The notes under the pieces: generated by a model
Seen by the model: only the letters and a program-made list of their open reading frames with translations
Databases searched by the model: none
What the model was told of the DNA's origin: nothing
Part shown: piece by piece, positions 1 to 10,303 of the stretch
Layout of the letters: each line of letters starts with the position of its first letter
Position numbering within the stretch: the first letter of the stretch is position 1
From: Chondrus crispus
Lineage: Eukaryota; Rhodophyta; Florideophyceae; Gigartinales; Gigartinaceae
Assembly (NCBI RefSeq): GCF_000350225.1
Contig: NW_005178626.1
Location: 289,056-353,055 of the forward strand
Length of the DNA stretch: 64,000 bases
Reading direction: 5' to 3'
Position numbers and translations under genes: made by a program

Positions 1-101
1 GTAAATTTCCCTGATTTTCGTGCAAATTTTTTGTGCCATAAATGGTTCATGAGCGGCGGGGAAACTACGGAACACCCGGCAAAGCCCATACTTGGTGTTC
101 T

Positions 102-1544
102 TCAACGCATTCTCGAAAGATGAAGTAGACCACGTGCAGCCCCATGGGTCTGCTCCGGACCGTCATCGTTTTGCACACTTCCTGCCCGCCTAGTTTTCTG
201 TCTCCGCAAATATACAAGAGGTATGTCGTCGCTTGAGCTCCCGTCGATCTCTAAGCTATCCGATACCACTCTTCGAAGAATATTGGGATGTGTATTTTCA
301 TTTTCATTCTCCATCGTTGATGTGAGGGTAGCCAAGAGTGTTTTCCGGGCTCCCGCAGATGTTTCCATATCCGTAGCCAGTTCGTAGTCATTCATGGTTT
401 CATTGCACGTGAGTTATCGATTCGTGAGAAGCAGTGCAGCCTTGGGCTCAACACTGTCTCTTCTCTGGTTCGTTTTGCTGCCGGCTCGCGGTGAAGGGGA
501 AATGGCGTCAGACAGTATATTGTTCACAACGTAAGAAGTTTTCATCAAAACAGAAATTTCACCCAATGCACGTGTTGCCGTCATGCCGCTGTTCAGTAGT
601 GTTTTGATACTGTCGGTCAAAACACACGAAGCTTGACTACGACGATACTTTCAAGCCTCCAATACCCCAAAGGTGTCTGCTCGAGGGCCATGTGCATCTA
701 TCCAGTGTTTTGGAGATGATCCAGGAGGGGCATTATCGAATCTTTTCATGAATTGAAAATTCATAAGCCATATGCCTGCTTCTTGAAATGATTTTCTTGC
801 CACATCTGAGGTCACGGTTTTGTGTCCTGCAATTGTAAACTTTACTTTCATTGCAGTTTTCGACAAGGAGAAGTGACTTATTGCAAACAGCTGGTACCTT
901 GTCCTCCTGAGCTCCCTTCAGAACGCCTGATTTGCTGATTCGTCGCATGGTTGCAGGATATGTGTAGTGTTGGCTGGAAGTTTAACGGCTATGATATTTC
1001 GCCTTCTGAATTCATTTATCCATTCTTGACTCTGACGTGAGCTATATCCATCGACCAAAAGCAAAATATTCTTCGAATGGGTTATGGGTTTTCTTTGCAT
1101 GAGTGTCAATGTGTTTGATGACATCTACAATTACTGCTCTATCAATCAAGCCTTTTTTGTTACAGAAAGCGTTGTTTCTTTAAGCCACTAATCATCATGG
1201 CAAAGCCAATGACCATTTCCATCCTTGTCAGTAAAATCTTTCTTTGGTAATGGCTTCTTCCAGCTTGACATACATTTTTTTCCAGATGCGATTATGAATA
1301 GAGGGGCAACATTACCATCCGCAGCAATGGCAATACCAGCAGTTGGATACTTTCCGGCGTCTCTAACAGAAAGACAGGCTCCTCCGCTACAGCTCTGCGA
1401 TGCTGCATAACACCTTATTAGACGTGTCCTGGAGTGCGGTTTGTGGATACAGGTTCCATAGGAACTGCAGATCTGCGGGGGCAATGAAAGGTGGAACGTT
1501 ACGCAGGCTGGTCTCAAAATTAGGGGTGTTTCAAAATTCCCCAT
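102..1544 (-). pseudogene. Decayed pogo/Tigger-like DDE transposase
   Basis: Several minus-strand fragments in different frames read, in order, like the catalytic half of a pogo/Tigger (DDE_1) transposase, which cuts and pastes DNA at TA sites. Fragment 1188-1544 has the core strand AGIAIAADGNVAPLFII. Fragment 918-1124 has a hydrophobic strand ending in Asp (LLLVDGYSS, second catalytic D) and then NTTHILQPCD (third catalytic D). Fragment 651-866 has the KSFQEAGIW segment typical of the C-terminal tail. No single frame is open for more than about 118 residues, so this is a fossil. The N-terminal DNA-binding part is not visible; it would lie above 1544. I see no clear terminal repeats. Family assignment rests on motif order read by eye. 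Confidence 0.7.
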
Positions 1545-2600
1545 GTTCCAAAATGGCCCAGTGAGAAGGGTACTTTTTTCATAGGCACTAATTCTGCCTG
1601 CATATTAGATGTTTGCATCCTTCTGGGGAAGGTGCACAGCCGGATAATAAACGACGTTGGCGTTGGCAAGTGTTTCGGTACTCGTTCACCGGTGAGCTCT
1701 CCCCCTCTATTTCACTGTTTAATGTTCTGGTCTTATACCGTTCTCTCACGACCTATCGCCCCTCTGCGCAATAGTCTAACGGTATCTATGACGTGCGCAT
1801 TTCCAATGCGCACTGCTCTCTGACCTTTCGCTGCGCACCCACTACATGCATTCCCGCATATTATTGCCGGGTTTCTGAATGCATATTGCGCATTGGTCTA
1901 GCATCTGTGCTGACATCAATTCTGCTTTGCGCTATGCTCTGCGCCTCTTCGCTCTTACACGTTTGCCACCTATCACAACTGTACTGTACTTCCATCCTGA
2001 GATCCGTGTACACGTGGCGGGTGGTACAACCTGCAAATAAAAAAGTTTTTCGGGGCCGAGTCACCAGAGGCAGCCGGAGGCAGCCGCTGCCTCCGCCTTT
2101 AGTTGATGTTGATGTCAACATCACATCACCACATGATGTGGGAGTGTGGTGCCACATGATCATGTCACATCATCGTGTGATGTGGTGCCACACTCAAACG
2201 TCCGCGCTGCTCGCTTTCGGTAACACCCGCTCGCCGGAAGAGCGCGCCTGTGATTGCCCGCAGGCAGAACCCACGCCACCGACACCCCGCGTGCCCCGCA
2301 CTCACCGCCATATCATAACCATCGCCCAACCCCTTACATTATACATCTGCTACAGTTATATATACTTTTATATATATTCTATATTTATATATAATATCGA
2401 GTACGATCACTGCATGCACCTGCATGCCTGTACGGTACAAGTACTTGTACGCTGCTCTCCAAGTGAACGAAACAAATGTTTTTTTTCCATCTACAGCACC
2501 TGTGTTTACCTAATCGTAGAGAAGGATATCTAGGACATGTCCATGGATGGGACACTTTTTTTTTTTTTGCGTGGGAAAGCAAGAGCGCCGACAGCACACC
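1545..2600. other. Non-coding stretch with no recognisable gene
   Basis: Pyrimidine-rich, low-complexity sequence. The 246-residue open frame at 1793-2533 has no protein-like character and crosses simple repeats, so I do not call it. An AT-rich TATATA tract lies near 2355-2400. Confidence 0.5.
2104..2205. repeat. Cluster of short inverted and direct repeats
   Basis: GATGTTGATGTCAACATC forms one dyad. GAGTGTGGTGCCACAT and, about 40 bp later, ATGTGGTGCCACACTC form a second, near-perfect 16-bp inverted pair around a CATGATCATG centre. The block could fold into nested hairpins. No function can be assigned. Confidence 0.6.
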
Positions 2601-2602
2601 TC

Positions 2603-2965
2603 TATATGAGCACACAAAACTTCTTTTTATTTTTTCTTGACAACCCAACCCCCGATTTCTCTTTGCTTGTTTTCTTTTGCAACCAGAACCCATCACTACC
2701 GGTTACGCAACGTGCGTGTCCGTTCCACCAATAACTATCGCATTGCTGCACATAGAGCTGTTCAAAGGAAAAAAAGGCCCCTTACAGCCACCATTTTTCC
2801 AAAACCTAATTTTATACCACTACCATAGAAACATCCCCTTGCCTGCTTTCTATTCCGTTCCAACGTTGCAAAATGTTATAATTAAAAAAACGTCAACCGC
2901 CCAACCAACAATAGAAACCGTGCACATAAAAAGTTGAAAAGAATTTAAATTCCCACATTTTGATG
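2603..2965. repeat. Remnant of a type-3 MITE
   Basis: The segment aligns by eye with the MITEs at 57765-58111 and 9876-10066. Shared blocks include ACAACC..CCCGATTTC, a GCAACCA..CC.TCAC block, the CATA-AAG-TGTTCAAA-type block and a final AAGTTGAAAA segment. It lacks the TGT..GGAC terminal repeats, so both ends are eroded. Confidence 0.5.
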
Positions 2966-2974
2966 TTATGACAT

Positions 2975-2994
2975 ACACACACACACACACACAC
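2975..2994. repeat. (AC)10 microsatellite
   Basis: Ten uninterrupted AC dinucleotides are read directly from the sequence. Confidence 0.9.
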
Positions 2995-3296
2995 CCTCAC
3001 CCTGCCTTTTGTTCGTAATGTGCCACTACGACCCCGATCCGCGCAGGAGATCCCCTCTGCCACCCGACCGTCCCGAAAATATACCCGTCCGCAGCCTGCC
3101 CGATGCCGCCGCCTTGTCATTGCCCTCCTTGCAACCGGGACCGCCTCCCGCGGGAGCCGCACCTCCTCGTCTGCGTACCGCCTCAAAGGACCGACCCCGC
3201 CGTCACATCCACTGTCCATCCCGTGGAAGAAAAATAAAACACAAAACCCTGGTCAAAGGCCGAACCGCCAACCGCATTGCCGTTTCGCCTGCACGC

Positions 3297-3551
3297 AAAC
3301 CTCCCGTTTCACCAACTCGCCGGTTCTTATTGTTTTGGCACGGTTCGGCAAAATACTTGTCACACGTGTACTTCATTCCGGATTTTTATATGAATTTTGT
3401 GTGAAACTCGACAGTGTATCATACAGTAAAGTATGATTTATGCCTGTGAATGCATTTTGGTCGCCTTCCTCCTTTAAGACAGCATGGACACTCGCCCCAT
3501 GCCAACCGACCTCGAGCCCTTGTCGCTTGAGTACAGTACACTACAGTTGTG
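3297..3551. repeat. Dispersed repeat R1, copy a
   Basis: Matches 9534-9795. Shared blocks are AACTCGCCGGTT, TTGGCAC, GTGTA-TTCATT, ATGAATTTTGTGTGAAACTC, GTGTATCATACAGTA, CCTGTGAATG and the GAGTACAGTAC end. The copies differ by short indels, one of which (TTA here, TTACAGTA in the other) matches a transposon excision scar. Non-coding. Confidence 0.7.
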
Positions 3552-4440
3552 AGTTTTTCATTGGTCGTCCTGAAGTAAGGATGCATCTTGGTTCCCTTCA
3601 AGTACAGTATTATATGAGGTGTTCTTAAATTTTAGATGGTTCGCCAAAACGTGTTCCAGATCGGCAAAGCTGTTCAGCATCAGCTGGCTCGGGCGCTCGT
3701 CCTCCCGTGCGTGTCCTCCTCCTTTTTCATCCTACTACCCCTCGTCTAAGCTGTATAAATACCTAAGTCCGCTTAGGTTTCTTCCCGTTCTTCGCATCGT
3801 CATGCGCCTCATTGCACATCCCTTACGTGCACTATCTCCTCCGCCATCCTTCGCTTTTGCGTTTGCTACTTCTTTGCCCATCACCCTTCCTCTTTACGAT
3901 TCAATCTCGCACTCCTCTCCCGCCGTCTGCTTCCTCTGTATATATGTCTGTTCCCTCATACGCACATCTTAATCTATTCACGCGACCCTTCCGCCTCAAT
4001 GGAAGACTCCGGAAATCACCAATCGTAAATTGATTCGTACTTTTTTTTGCGATTAAAGCATGCCAACACCGAGTTTTGTGTCGTATCAAACGGACGATTG
4101 CTCCCCCTTGGGAGCGGCACCAGAACCTGTACCAAATCACAAATCTGCACACCACAACACCAACGCAGCCACTCTGACAGACCACTCTACATCGAGCAGC
4201 GATCTTTCCGCTTCCATCTCAACGCTCCCTCGCTTTGCCTCCACCTTTGCACCCCCCGTGTGTCGCCTAAATCTCGGCGTTGTCGCCGCAGTCCCTTTTT
4301 CCCCGCGCCCCACAAAGTCACTACGACTCATGAAGTTCAAGGCAATGTACTGTATATCCCGCAAAAGTAGTCTGCTACTGTATCAATTTGTTTTTTTCCG
4401 CAGTCATGTCGGAAATCTTCGTATCAAAAGCCGCCGCGGT

Positions 4441-4510
4441 AGTGGGGCAACGCTGAGGGAGGAGAAAAAGAATACTTGCTTTCTCCGAGGCTAGTAGAGC
4501 TAGGCGTCGA
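4441..4510. repeat. Short dispersed repeat R2, copy a
   Basis: GGGCAACGCTGA, GGAGGAGAAAAA and TGCTTTCTCCGAGGCTAGT recur at 9796-9875 and 38664-38755. Here the GGGCCCCTCCCTCACC head seen in the other two copies is missing. Confidence 0.55.
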
Positions 4511-5115
4511 CGGAGCTCCTTTTTATTTAAGACAAATCAAAGAAACGAAAGCAGTAAATCGCACTCTGGCCCCCGCCCCTATTCTGCAAAGAAAAACAGA
4601 GAGGGCCCTGCGACAAACGGCCCAATTCCCCGCCTGAACTTCCTTCCTCTCAGGCCGGGTCGCAGACGGCGTACTGTACGCAGACCAATATCAACCCCGG
4701 CTACCTTTACATTAGTAGCAATTCTACTTCTGCTAGTCATCATAGTGTACCCAAACAGACCGACGGGCAATAAATGCGAATTTACGAAATCTATAAAAAT
4801 GTCGTGACATTCCGGCCAGCAAGTGCCATATTGACACGTGACCCTCGCAACCTACCCGTTTCTTACAGCCCCACAGCAGGAGCCAAGTGGACCCGAGTGT
4901 TTGATATCCTCAAGTAGCTTCTCTCTCGATTATTCTACAGACTTCATTCTGCATGTCCAATATGCAAGTCATCCGTGCACGCCTTCTTGCCGAAGCTTGT
5001 TCTATTGTATCGCCTGCGAATTCCTCTGTGGAAACACAGTGAAAATCCATATATCTGAAAGAGTACGCCACAAATGATGAGCTCTCTAGCACGCAATCTC
5101 ACCAATTGCTAGTGT

Positions 5116-5580
5116 CTAGTGTCTATTGGACCTTTGTCCTCATACATATGAGAGCATTATTCGACCTATTTTATTCTTGACTTGCGCTTCCTCGACAAAA
5201 AAGAAAAATATACCCGCGCCGCTGCACTTAACTTCTGACATGGGCACGGAAACAACTTTGTGAGAATTGCATATTCTTCCTGGTCGTTTTTAGATATGCC
5301 TGAAAAAGAAGCTTTGTTAAACCACTTTAAACCGCATGTAAAATAACTTTGACACCCAAAACCCCAGTTTAAAAAGGAATATGTGCTCAATCTGCATCGC
5401 ATTCTTAATCTTTCTGAGTATTTAAAGCTGCTCTCCGGGAGTTCTGCAAGATCTTAATGCCGAAAACAAGTGCGTCAAGGAAATACTGTCCAAGATAGCC
5501 TTTTAATGTTCAATTTAATTATATATTGTTGCAAAGAGCTGTCCTCATATGAGAACAAGCCCCGGTCGGATAGACACTAG
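5116..5580. mobile_element. MITE family 1, copy a (CTAG target)
   Basis: Starts CTAGTGTCTATTGGAC and ends GTCGGATAGACACTAG, giving terminal inverted repeats with one or two mismatches. Next to each end lies a TCCTCATA-TGAG palindrome (5138-5155 and 5541-5552). If CTAG is the target duplication, the element proper is TGTCTAT..ATAGACA. No coding capacity: the 78-residue minus frame is a chance ORF repeated in related copies. A copy with the same borders lies at 40018-40478. A CTAG-TGT-CTAG string at 5109-5119 abuts the left end. Confidence 0.75.
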
Positions 5581-6051
5581 ACGACGAATGACCTCGTATG
5601 ATGTTACTTTTCCACTAATTTTTCCCGATTTGTGCTTTCCCAACAACGAGGAAAAGATACTCTCGCCACCGCAGTTGAATTCTGCGTTGCGGAAGTGTGG
5701 AGTTTGGTGAGATCTGCACGTCTTTTCCAGCCATTTTTAGAATGCCTTAAAAAAGGGGCCTTTTTGACTGACCTCAAAATGTTATATGCTGATATCTTCG
5801 AAACCAAACCGCCTGTTTAAAAAGACAACTAATCATTGAAACTTCATTAGATTCTTAGTCTCTCTGTGTATTGATAACTGCCATCCCAATGTTTTCCAAG
5901 ATGTTATTGCCGACGGCATATATGTTTAGGAAATGGTGTCCAAACTGACTTTATAAAGTTTCGATTCCATGTATATATTTTTGCAAAAAAAAGCTGGCCT
6001 CATATGAGGCCATGCCTGACCTCACATGAGGTCAACTTGCTGGTCGTCTAG
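5577..6051. mobile_element. MITE family 2, copy a (CTAG target)
   Basis: Begins CTAGACGACGAATGACCTC at the CTAG that also ends the previous MITE. Ends GACCTCACATGAGGTC..TGGTCGTCTAG. Terminal repeat is CTAGACGAC, followed by palindromic CCTCATATGAGG-type blocks near 6001. The matching copy is 40475-41059. Non-coding. Sharing CTAG with its neighbour implies insertion of one element into the border of the other. Confidence 0.7.
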
Positions 6052-6064
6052 CTAGACACTAGAG

Positions 6065-6317
6065 CTAGTGTCTATTGGACGGACGTTTTTGATCATGAGG
6101 ATTTTTCCTGTCTGTCAGAGCATTAGAAAGACCGTCCTAAATACCGTGCATTCTAGGTGCCTTCAAGGGACTTGGACATTGTTTTTTACTCTTACTGTTA
6201 CTGTTTCGCGGTAACTATGGCTTTCAGTTCTCCCTCTTTGCGCCAGAAACGGCGCGGCAAAAAAGCCTCATATGAGGCGAAATCCTCAAATGAGGCGCAT
6301 TGTCCAATAGACACTAG
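6065..6317. mobile_element. MITE family 1, copy b (short)
   Basis: Perfect 16-bp terminal inverted repeats CTAGTGTCTATTGGAC at both ends. Internal palindromes CCTCATATGAGG and CCTCAAATGAGG lie just inside the right end. It is absent from copy 2 of the large repeat, so it is younger than that duplication. Preceded by CTAGACACTAG (6052-6062), a likely excision scar. Confidence 0.75.
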
Positions 6318-6807
6318 TGTCATCGGACCATTGTCCTCATGTGAGAACATTTGTCCTCATATGAGGACAGTATTCGTCCTATTTTATTCTTGACTTACGC
6401 TTCCTCGACAAGAAAGAAAAACATACCTGCGGCACTGCACTTAACTTCTGACATGGGCACGGAAACAACTTTGTGAGAATTGCATGTTCTTCCTGGTGGT
6501 TTTTAGATCGGTCTGGAAAAGAAGGTTTGCTAAAGCACCCTAAAACCCCATGTAAAATAACCTCAAAACCAAAAACGCCAGCCCAAGAAGGCAACTTGGT
6601 ACTCAATCTGCATTATATTATTAAGCTTTTTGCGCATTCAATGCTGCTATCCCGGTTTTCGGCAAGATGCTATTGCCGAAAACAAGCACGTTAAAGAAAT
6701 AGTACTAAAGGTAGCTTTTTGAATGTTCAATTTAATGTATATATTTTTGTAAAAAAATAGCTGTCCTCATATGAGGACAAGCCGCAGTCGGATACTGTAG
6801 ACACTAG
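6314..6807. mobile_element. MITE family 1, copy c
   Basis: Begins at the CTAG shared with the previous MITE (CTAGTGTCATCGGAC) and ends GTCGGATACTGTAGACACTAG minus its first base pair. The right repeat carries a five-base insertion turning TA into TACTGTA. Interior resembles 5116-5580 (block from CTATTTTATTCTTGACTT onward). Perfect GTCCTCATATGAGGAC palindromes lie at both ends (near 6352 and 6765). Absent from copy 2 of the large repeat. Confidence 0.75.
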
Positions 6808-7509
6808 AGCTACAGTACGGTAGTAGAGCCTGTTAGAGGGGAAGGATAGTAAGGATACTGGACCACAGTTGGCACTCAGGTGCATTATTTAGGTCGGCGG
6901 CGACGGCCGTGTGGGACCTCGCGCCCTCTGGGTTGTCGGAACATAGCATAGTCAAGAGTAGTTCTCTACTCTGCTCGCCCCTCGGCGTTCGGCCGAGGTT
7001 TCGGCGCTGACAGCCCCTGCTGCCACAGCAACGGCAGGGCCTAATGAGTGTGACGATGGAGGGGCGGTGTCGGACGAAACTAATGACCACTACTGTACGT
7101 GGTCTCGGCGTTAGCCGGGATCTACAAGGGTGAGCGCGGTCTGGTAGCCCGAGTAAACTTTACCTTCTCTAACTCTCTTTTGCTTGTCTCGGGACCAGAT
7201 CGACAGTTGCTGTTGGTTTACAACTTGACTTGTTATCTCTTGCCCCCTTCCCCTTGCTTCTCCCCCTCCTCAACCCGTGGAGCCTCCTTTTTTTATCGCC
7301 GCCCCAAGGCGTCTAGGAAGTTCCAGCACTCATTCCTAATTTGCAACTACAACCGGATTGTAATCGTGCACTTAAAATTACGAGTTGCATGAAAACCCGA
7401 GCACACGACCCCCTTCTCCCCGTACACCTTGAAAGATAAACTTAGGGCACACCGATTCAAAGCTGTGAATACGCGAGCAAACTTGAGACGAAACAGTCCA
7501 AGAAAGAAC

Positions 7510-8991
7510 ATGAGAGACAATGATTCAGCGATCTTGGATAATATGGAAGGCCAGGACAGACTTCTATCTGAGAAGGGGAGCGCTGCCTCCGGCCCAGAGC
7601 CGGCCGTGGCGAGCAATAAGGGTCTTGACCGGACCAAGATGCCTTTCACGGGAACAGACAGAAGAACATTGAAGGTGATGACTTACGCGATCCCGACGGC
7701 ATTGTACGTGGCTGGAAGTCTCGGATTGAGCTGGACGAATCTGATTACATCACGGATATTGCCCTTCCTGGCCCTCGGTGAATGGGCGCTTCTTCAGGCA
7801 ACATTACTCGTAGTGAGGAGATTCCAGAGGAGCAACTGGAAACGAACGATAGAAGACGCTATATTGGACTGGGCTGTAATGCGGGTTTATTTGGGTTATC
7901 TGACTATAGCCTGCATTTGTGTCTTAGCAGATAACTTGTATTCCGGATCGGCAGTACCGGCGCTTGTATTAGATTATGTCTTATTCCCCTTAGAGTCGAT
8001 CATGTTCGACCACTACAGAATTGGCGCTTTCATCGTCAACCTGGCCTGGTGCTGCTTAGTCATCGATGTGCTAGAAGGGCGGGTTAACAGAGCGTACATC
8101 AGGTCCTTGAGATTAACTACCTTCTTCGGCCTGTCGTGGTCGTTTTACCGATTTGTTGCGGGTCACGCTGACTTACGAAGAAAGAGCAAATTTGATGGCG
8201 GGATAGTCAGGCTGGCTAAGATCTTCACAGAAACATGCTACTCAGCGAGTGAAGATGAAGAGAATAGCAGATGTCGTACTATAGTGGCATGGCAAGCACC
8301 CGAGAGGCGGGGGTTCGGGGCTTTGGACGCTAGGGAATTCATCACGCGTATCCTATCCAAGAGCTGTATTTATGACGGAGATGCCTATGCAGCCTCTCCG
8401 GTTACCAATGTGTACGTCTCAGCATTAATATATGCTGTCAATCTTATAGCTTTCGGGATTGCAGGCAAGGTCGTGGGCCCATTCGGCAAACGAGAGTTTC
8501 AATTTACTTTGAAGAATGTTATGGACACGGTCGAAGGTGTTGGAATCACTTTCTTTTTAGGTATCGCTGTGATGGCCATCATGTTCCCTAAGACGACCAG
8601 AGCTCACTTGACTTACAAAATGATCCTCGTAGATTCCAGGTCTGTGAAAGGATGGGGAGTTATGTTCTGGCGCGTGTCCGCTGAAGAAATCAATGCGTGC
8701 GTTGAGGAGGTCGGGCCCTGTCAACTTCAGTTATGGAGAAGCGGGACGGGCTGTTACATGGGTCAAGGTGCAGTAGGTGGATCCAATGAGCGGGGAGTTA
8801 ATCTTTACACAAGGAAGAAATACCTTGACGAAAAGTGGGGCGAGGAGTTCTCCGCAGGCCTCGTCGGGGAGGTAGTGGCCGACGCGCCAGGCGAGCCGGT
8901 ATTCCACGTTGGTACGGGTAGCCGAAGATTAGGAGAATTCCACGACGACATGCTAGTGGGGGGGTACACCTGCGTTGCGTCTGATCGATAG
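7510..8991 (+). CDS. Unknown multi-pass membrane protein (3' frameshifted copy)
   Basis: The frame is open from TTG at 7429, but the first in-frame ATG is 7510 (MRDNDSAIL), giving about 493 residues. An acidic soluble N-terminus is followed by roughly seven or eight hydrophobic segments. Counting from 7429, these lie near residues 84-105, 112-130, 145-168, 175-193, 198-216, 229-246, 325-346 and 366-386. A C-terminal soluble domain of ~130 residues has conserved blocks such as YLDEKWGEEFSAGLVGEVV. Family and substrate are unknown to me. The copy at 41937-43667 shares nearly all of it. Here a run of seven G at 8957-8963 (six in copy 2) shifts the frame, so about 40 C-terminal residues present in copy 2 are lost; they can be read here in another frame to about 9106. 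Whether the run is real or a sequencing error decides if this copy is functional. Confidence 0.6.
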   Translation: MRDNDSAILDNMEGQDRLLSEKGSAASGPEPAVASNKGLDRTKMPFTGTDRRTLKVMTYAIPTALYVAGSLGLSWTNLITSRILPFLALGEWALLQATLLVVRRFQRSNWKRTIEDAILDWAVMRVYLGYLTIACICVLADNLYSGSAVPALVLDYVLFPLESIMFDHYRIGAFIVNLAWCCLVIDVLEGRVNRAYIRSLRLTTFFGLSWSFYRFVAGHADLRRKSKFDGGIVRLAKIFTETCYSASEDEENSRCRTIVAWQAPERRGFGALDAREFITRILSKSCIYDGDAYAASPVTNVYVSALIYAVNLIAFGIAGKVVGPFGKREFQFTLKNVMDTVEGVGITFFLGIAVMAIMFPKTTRAHLTYKMILVDSRSVKGWGVMFWRVSAEEINACVEEVGPCQLQLWRSGTGCYMGQGAVGGSNERGVNLYTRKKYLDEKWGEEFSAGLVGEVVADAPGEPVFHVGTGSRRLGEFHDDMLVGGYTCVASDR

Positions 8992-9172
8992 TAAAGTCCA
9001 CGATCGAGCAACCGGACTGCACGATCTACGCCTCACGGCATACGATCAAAGTCGTGTCCGCGCAGGATTCAAGAAATTAAGAAACGCACTGGACATGAGA
9101 CGGTAACATGCGCTGCATATTGGAGAATGATCAGAGAGCGTGAGGTGTCAGAAGGGTGCGCCTAGTGGCCGG

Positions 9173-9533
9173 CGTGCCTATCTGCAGAGGTCATGCCGGG
9201 AAGCAACCCTGACGTGCCAAGGCAGGTTATCAAGGCACAGTGACTGGACTCGGCGAGGTCAAAACAGAAGGGCGTTAGTAATACTAATCGCATAGCGAGA
9301 TCCGTCATTGGAGGGAGCCAGATGACCGGTGCTGCAGGAGGTCTTCGGAACGAAAGCGAGTGTGGAAAAGGAGGCAAGAGCCAAAACGTAAACCAACGAC
9401 CACACCCCCAAACACGAGCCAATACTGTAGTCCGCATAGCTGCTCAAAGGACCAGGAGCGTTGTTAAATAGACCCCGTAGAAAAAAATCGCGATAAAAAG
9501 CAGCAATGCATTGGAGTTTCGGCTTTACAGTAC
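9173..9533. other. Unassigned non-coding stretch
   Basis: Lies between the end of the large repeat and repeat R1b. No protein, RNA or terminal-repeat signature was found. Confidence 0.4.
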
Positions 9534-9795
9534 ACAAACCTCCCATTTCAGCAACTCGCCGGTTATTACAGTATTTTTTGTGTTGGCACAATTCTGCAAA
9601 TTCATTTGACAGGTGTATTTCATTGCAGATTTTTATGTGAATTTTATGTGAAACTCTCACGCGTCAACTCAGTAGTGTATCATACAGTATGCCTGTGAAT
9701 GTATTTTGTTCCCTTCCTCACGCACCCCAAGCCAACCGACCTCAAGCCCTTGCCAACTGACTTCAAGCCCCTGTCGGTTGAGTACAGTACTACAG
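9534..9795. repeat. Dispersed repeat R1, copy b
   Basis: Second copy of the repeat at 3297-3551, same orientation. It contains TTACAGTATT where copy a has TTATT. Beyond the shared part it has two near-repeats of CCAACYGACYTCAAGCCC (9732-9770). Confidence 0.7.
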
Positions 9796-9875
9796 AAGGG
9801 CCCCTCCCTCACCGGAGAGTTGTACTTGAGGGGGCAACGGTGAAGGGGGAGAAAAAATAGTTGCTTGCTCCGAGG
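9796..9875. repeat. Short dispersed repeat R2, copy b
   Basis: GGGCCCCTCCCTCACCGG..GGGCAACGGTGA..GGAGAAAAAATAGTTGCTTGCTCCGAGG also occurs at 38664-38755 and partly at 4441-4510. A MITE begins directly after it at CTAG. Confidence 0.6.
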
Positions 9876-10066
9876 CTAGTGTCTATCGGACCGTTAGGCC
9901 TCATTTGAGAACAAAAGTTTTTTTTTTCAGACAACCAAACTCGCGGTTCCACTTCTAGTTTTTGAAACCAGAAGGCCATCACCACAGGTAAAGCATTTGC
10001 TTGTCGATTCTAGTGAAAACCAACTCGTTGATGCATATAAAGGTGTTCAAAAGAAAAAGCCGGCTA
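9876..10066. mobile_element. Type-3 MITE, left half
   Basis: Starts CTAGTGTCTATCGGAC with CGTTAG and a CCTCATTTGAG palindrome, then follows the interior of the MITE at 57765-58111 (CAACCA..GGCCA-CAC, GTAAAGCA-TTGC, GTTGATTCTAG, CATAAAGGTGTT-AAAAG). Similarity stops at about 10066, where TAAGAGCATCCCC begins, so the right half was cut off or displaced. Confidence 0.65.
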
Positions 10067-10303
10067 AGAGCATCCCCACCGGCATGAGCAAAGAGTTAAA
10101 AAGTAAAATTTTAGCTTTTACACCATGGTGAATCCGCTCCACTGGGGAGTTAAAAGGTAAAATCATTTAGCCCGGGGATATTTCCAGGGTGCAAATCGGT
10201 CGGTTTTACACCTCAAAAATAGCCCAGAGCCAAAAGTCCCCGACACAAGTGTGAAGCAGTTATTGGTTTCTAGTAGCGGGAATCTGCTCGTACAGTACCC
10301 TTG
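10067..10303. other. Start of another possible transposon, otherwise unassigned
   Basis: TAAGAGCATCCCCACCGGC at 10065-10083 resembles the end of the TAA-flanked MITE at 15839 (TAAGGCCATCCCCACCGCG). No matching right end is visible; the palindrome and the assembly gap interrupt the region. Confidence 0.35.

Larger units (their letters stand above)
3848..9172 (+). repeat. Large dispersed repeat with membrane-protein gene, copy 1
   Basis: Aligns from CCTTCGCTT (3848) to GCCTAGTGGCCGGC (9172) with 37851-43734. It contains about 3.6 kb of non-coding DNA full of MITEs, then the gene at 7510-8991. The copies share order and orientation and differ by large inserts: MITEs at 6065-6807 only here; a solo LTR at 39210-39852 and unrelated sequence at 41060-41445 only in copy 2. 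Neither edge shows a terminal repeat or clear target-site duplication, so it may be a segmental duplication or an unnamed large element. Confidence 0.75.

Noticed and set aside
1793..2533. 246-residue plus-strand frame
   Set aside because: Low-complexity composition, crosses TATATA and dyad repeats, no motif; treated as chance.
3848..3848. Terminal inverted repeats or target duplication for the large repeat
   Set aside because: I compared both edges (3848/9172 and 37851/43734) and found none, so it is not called a transposon.
4060..4494. 144-residue frame shared in part with 38061-38417
   Set aside because: Similarity reflects the duplicated non-coding repeat; frames diverge between copies and contain indels not in multiples of three.
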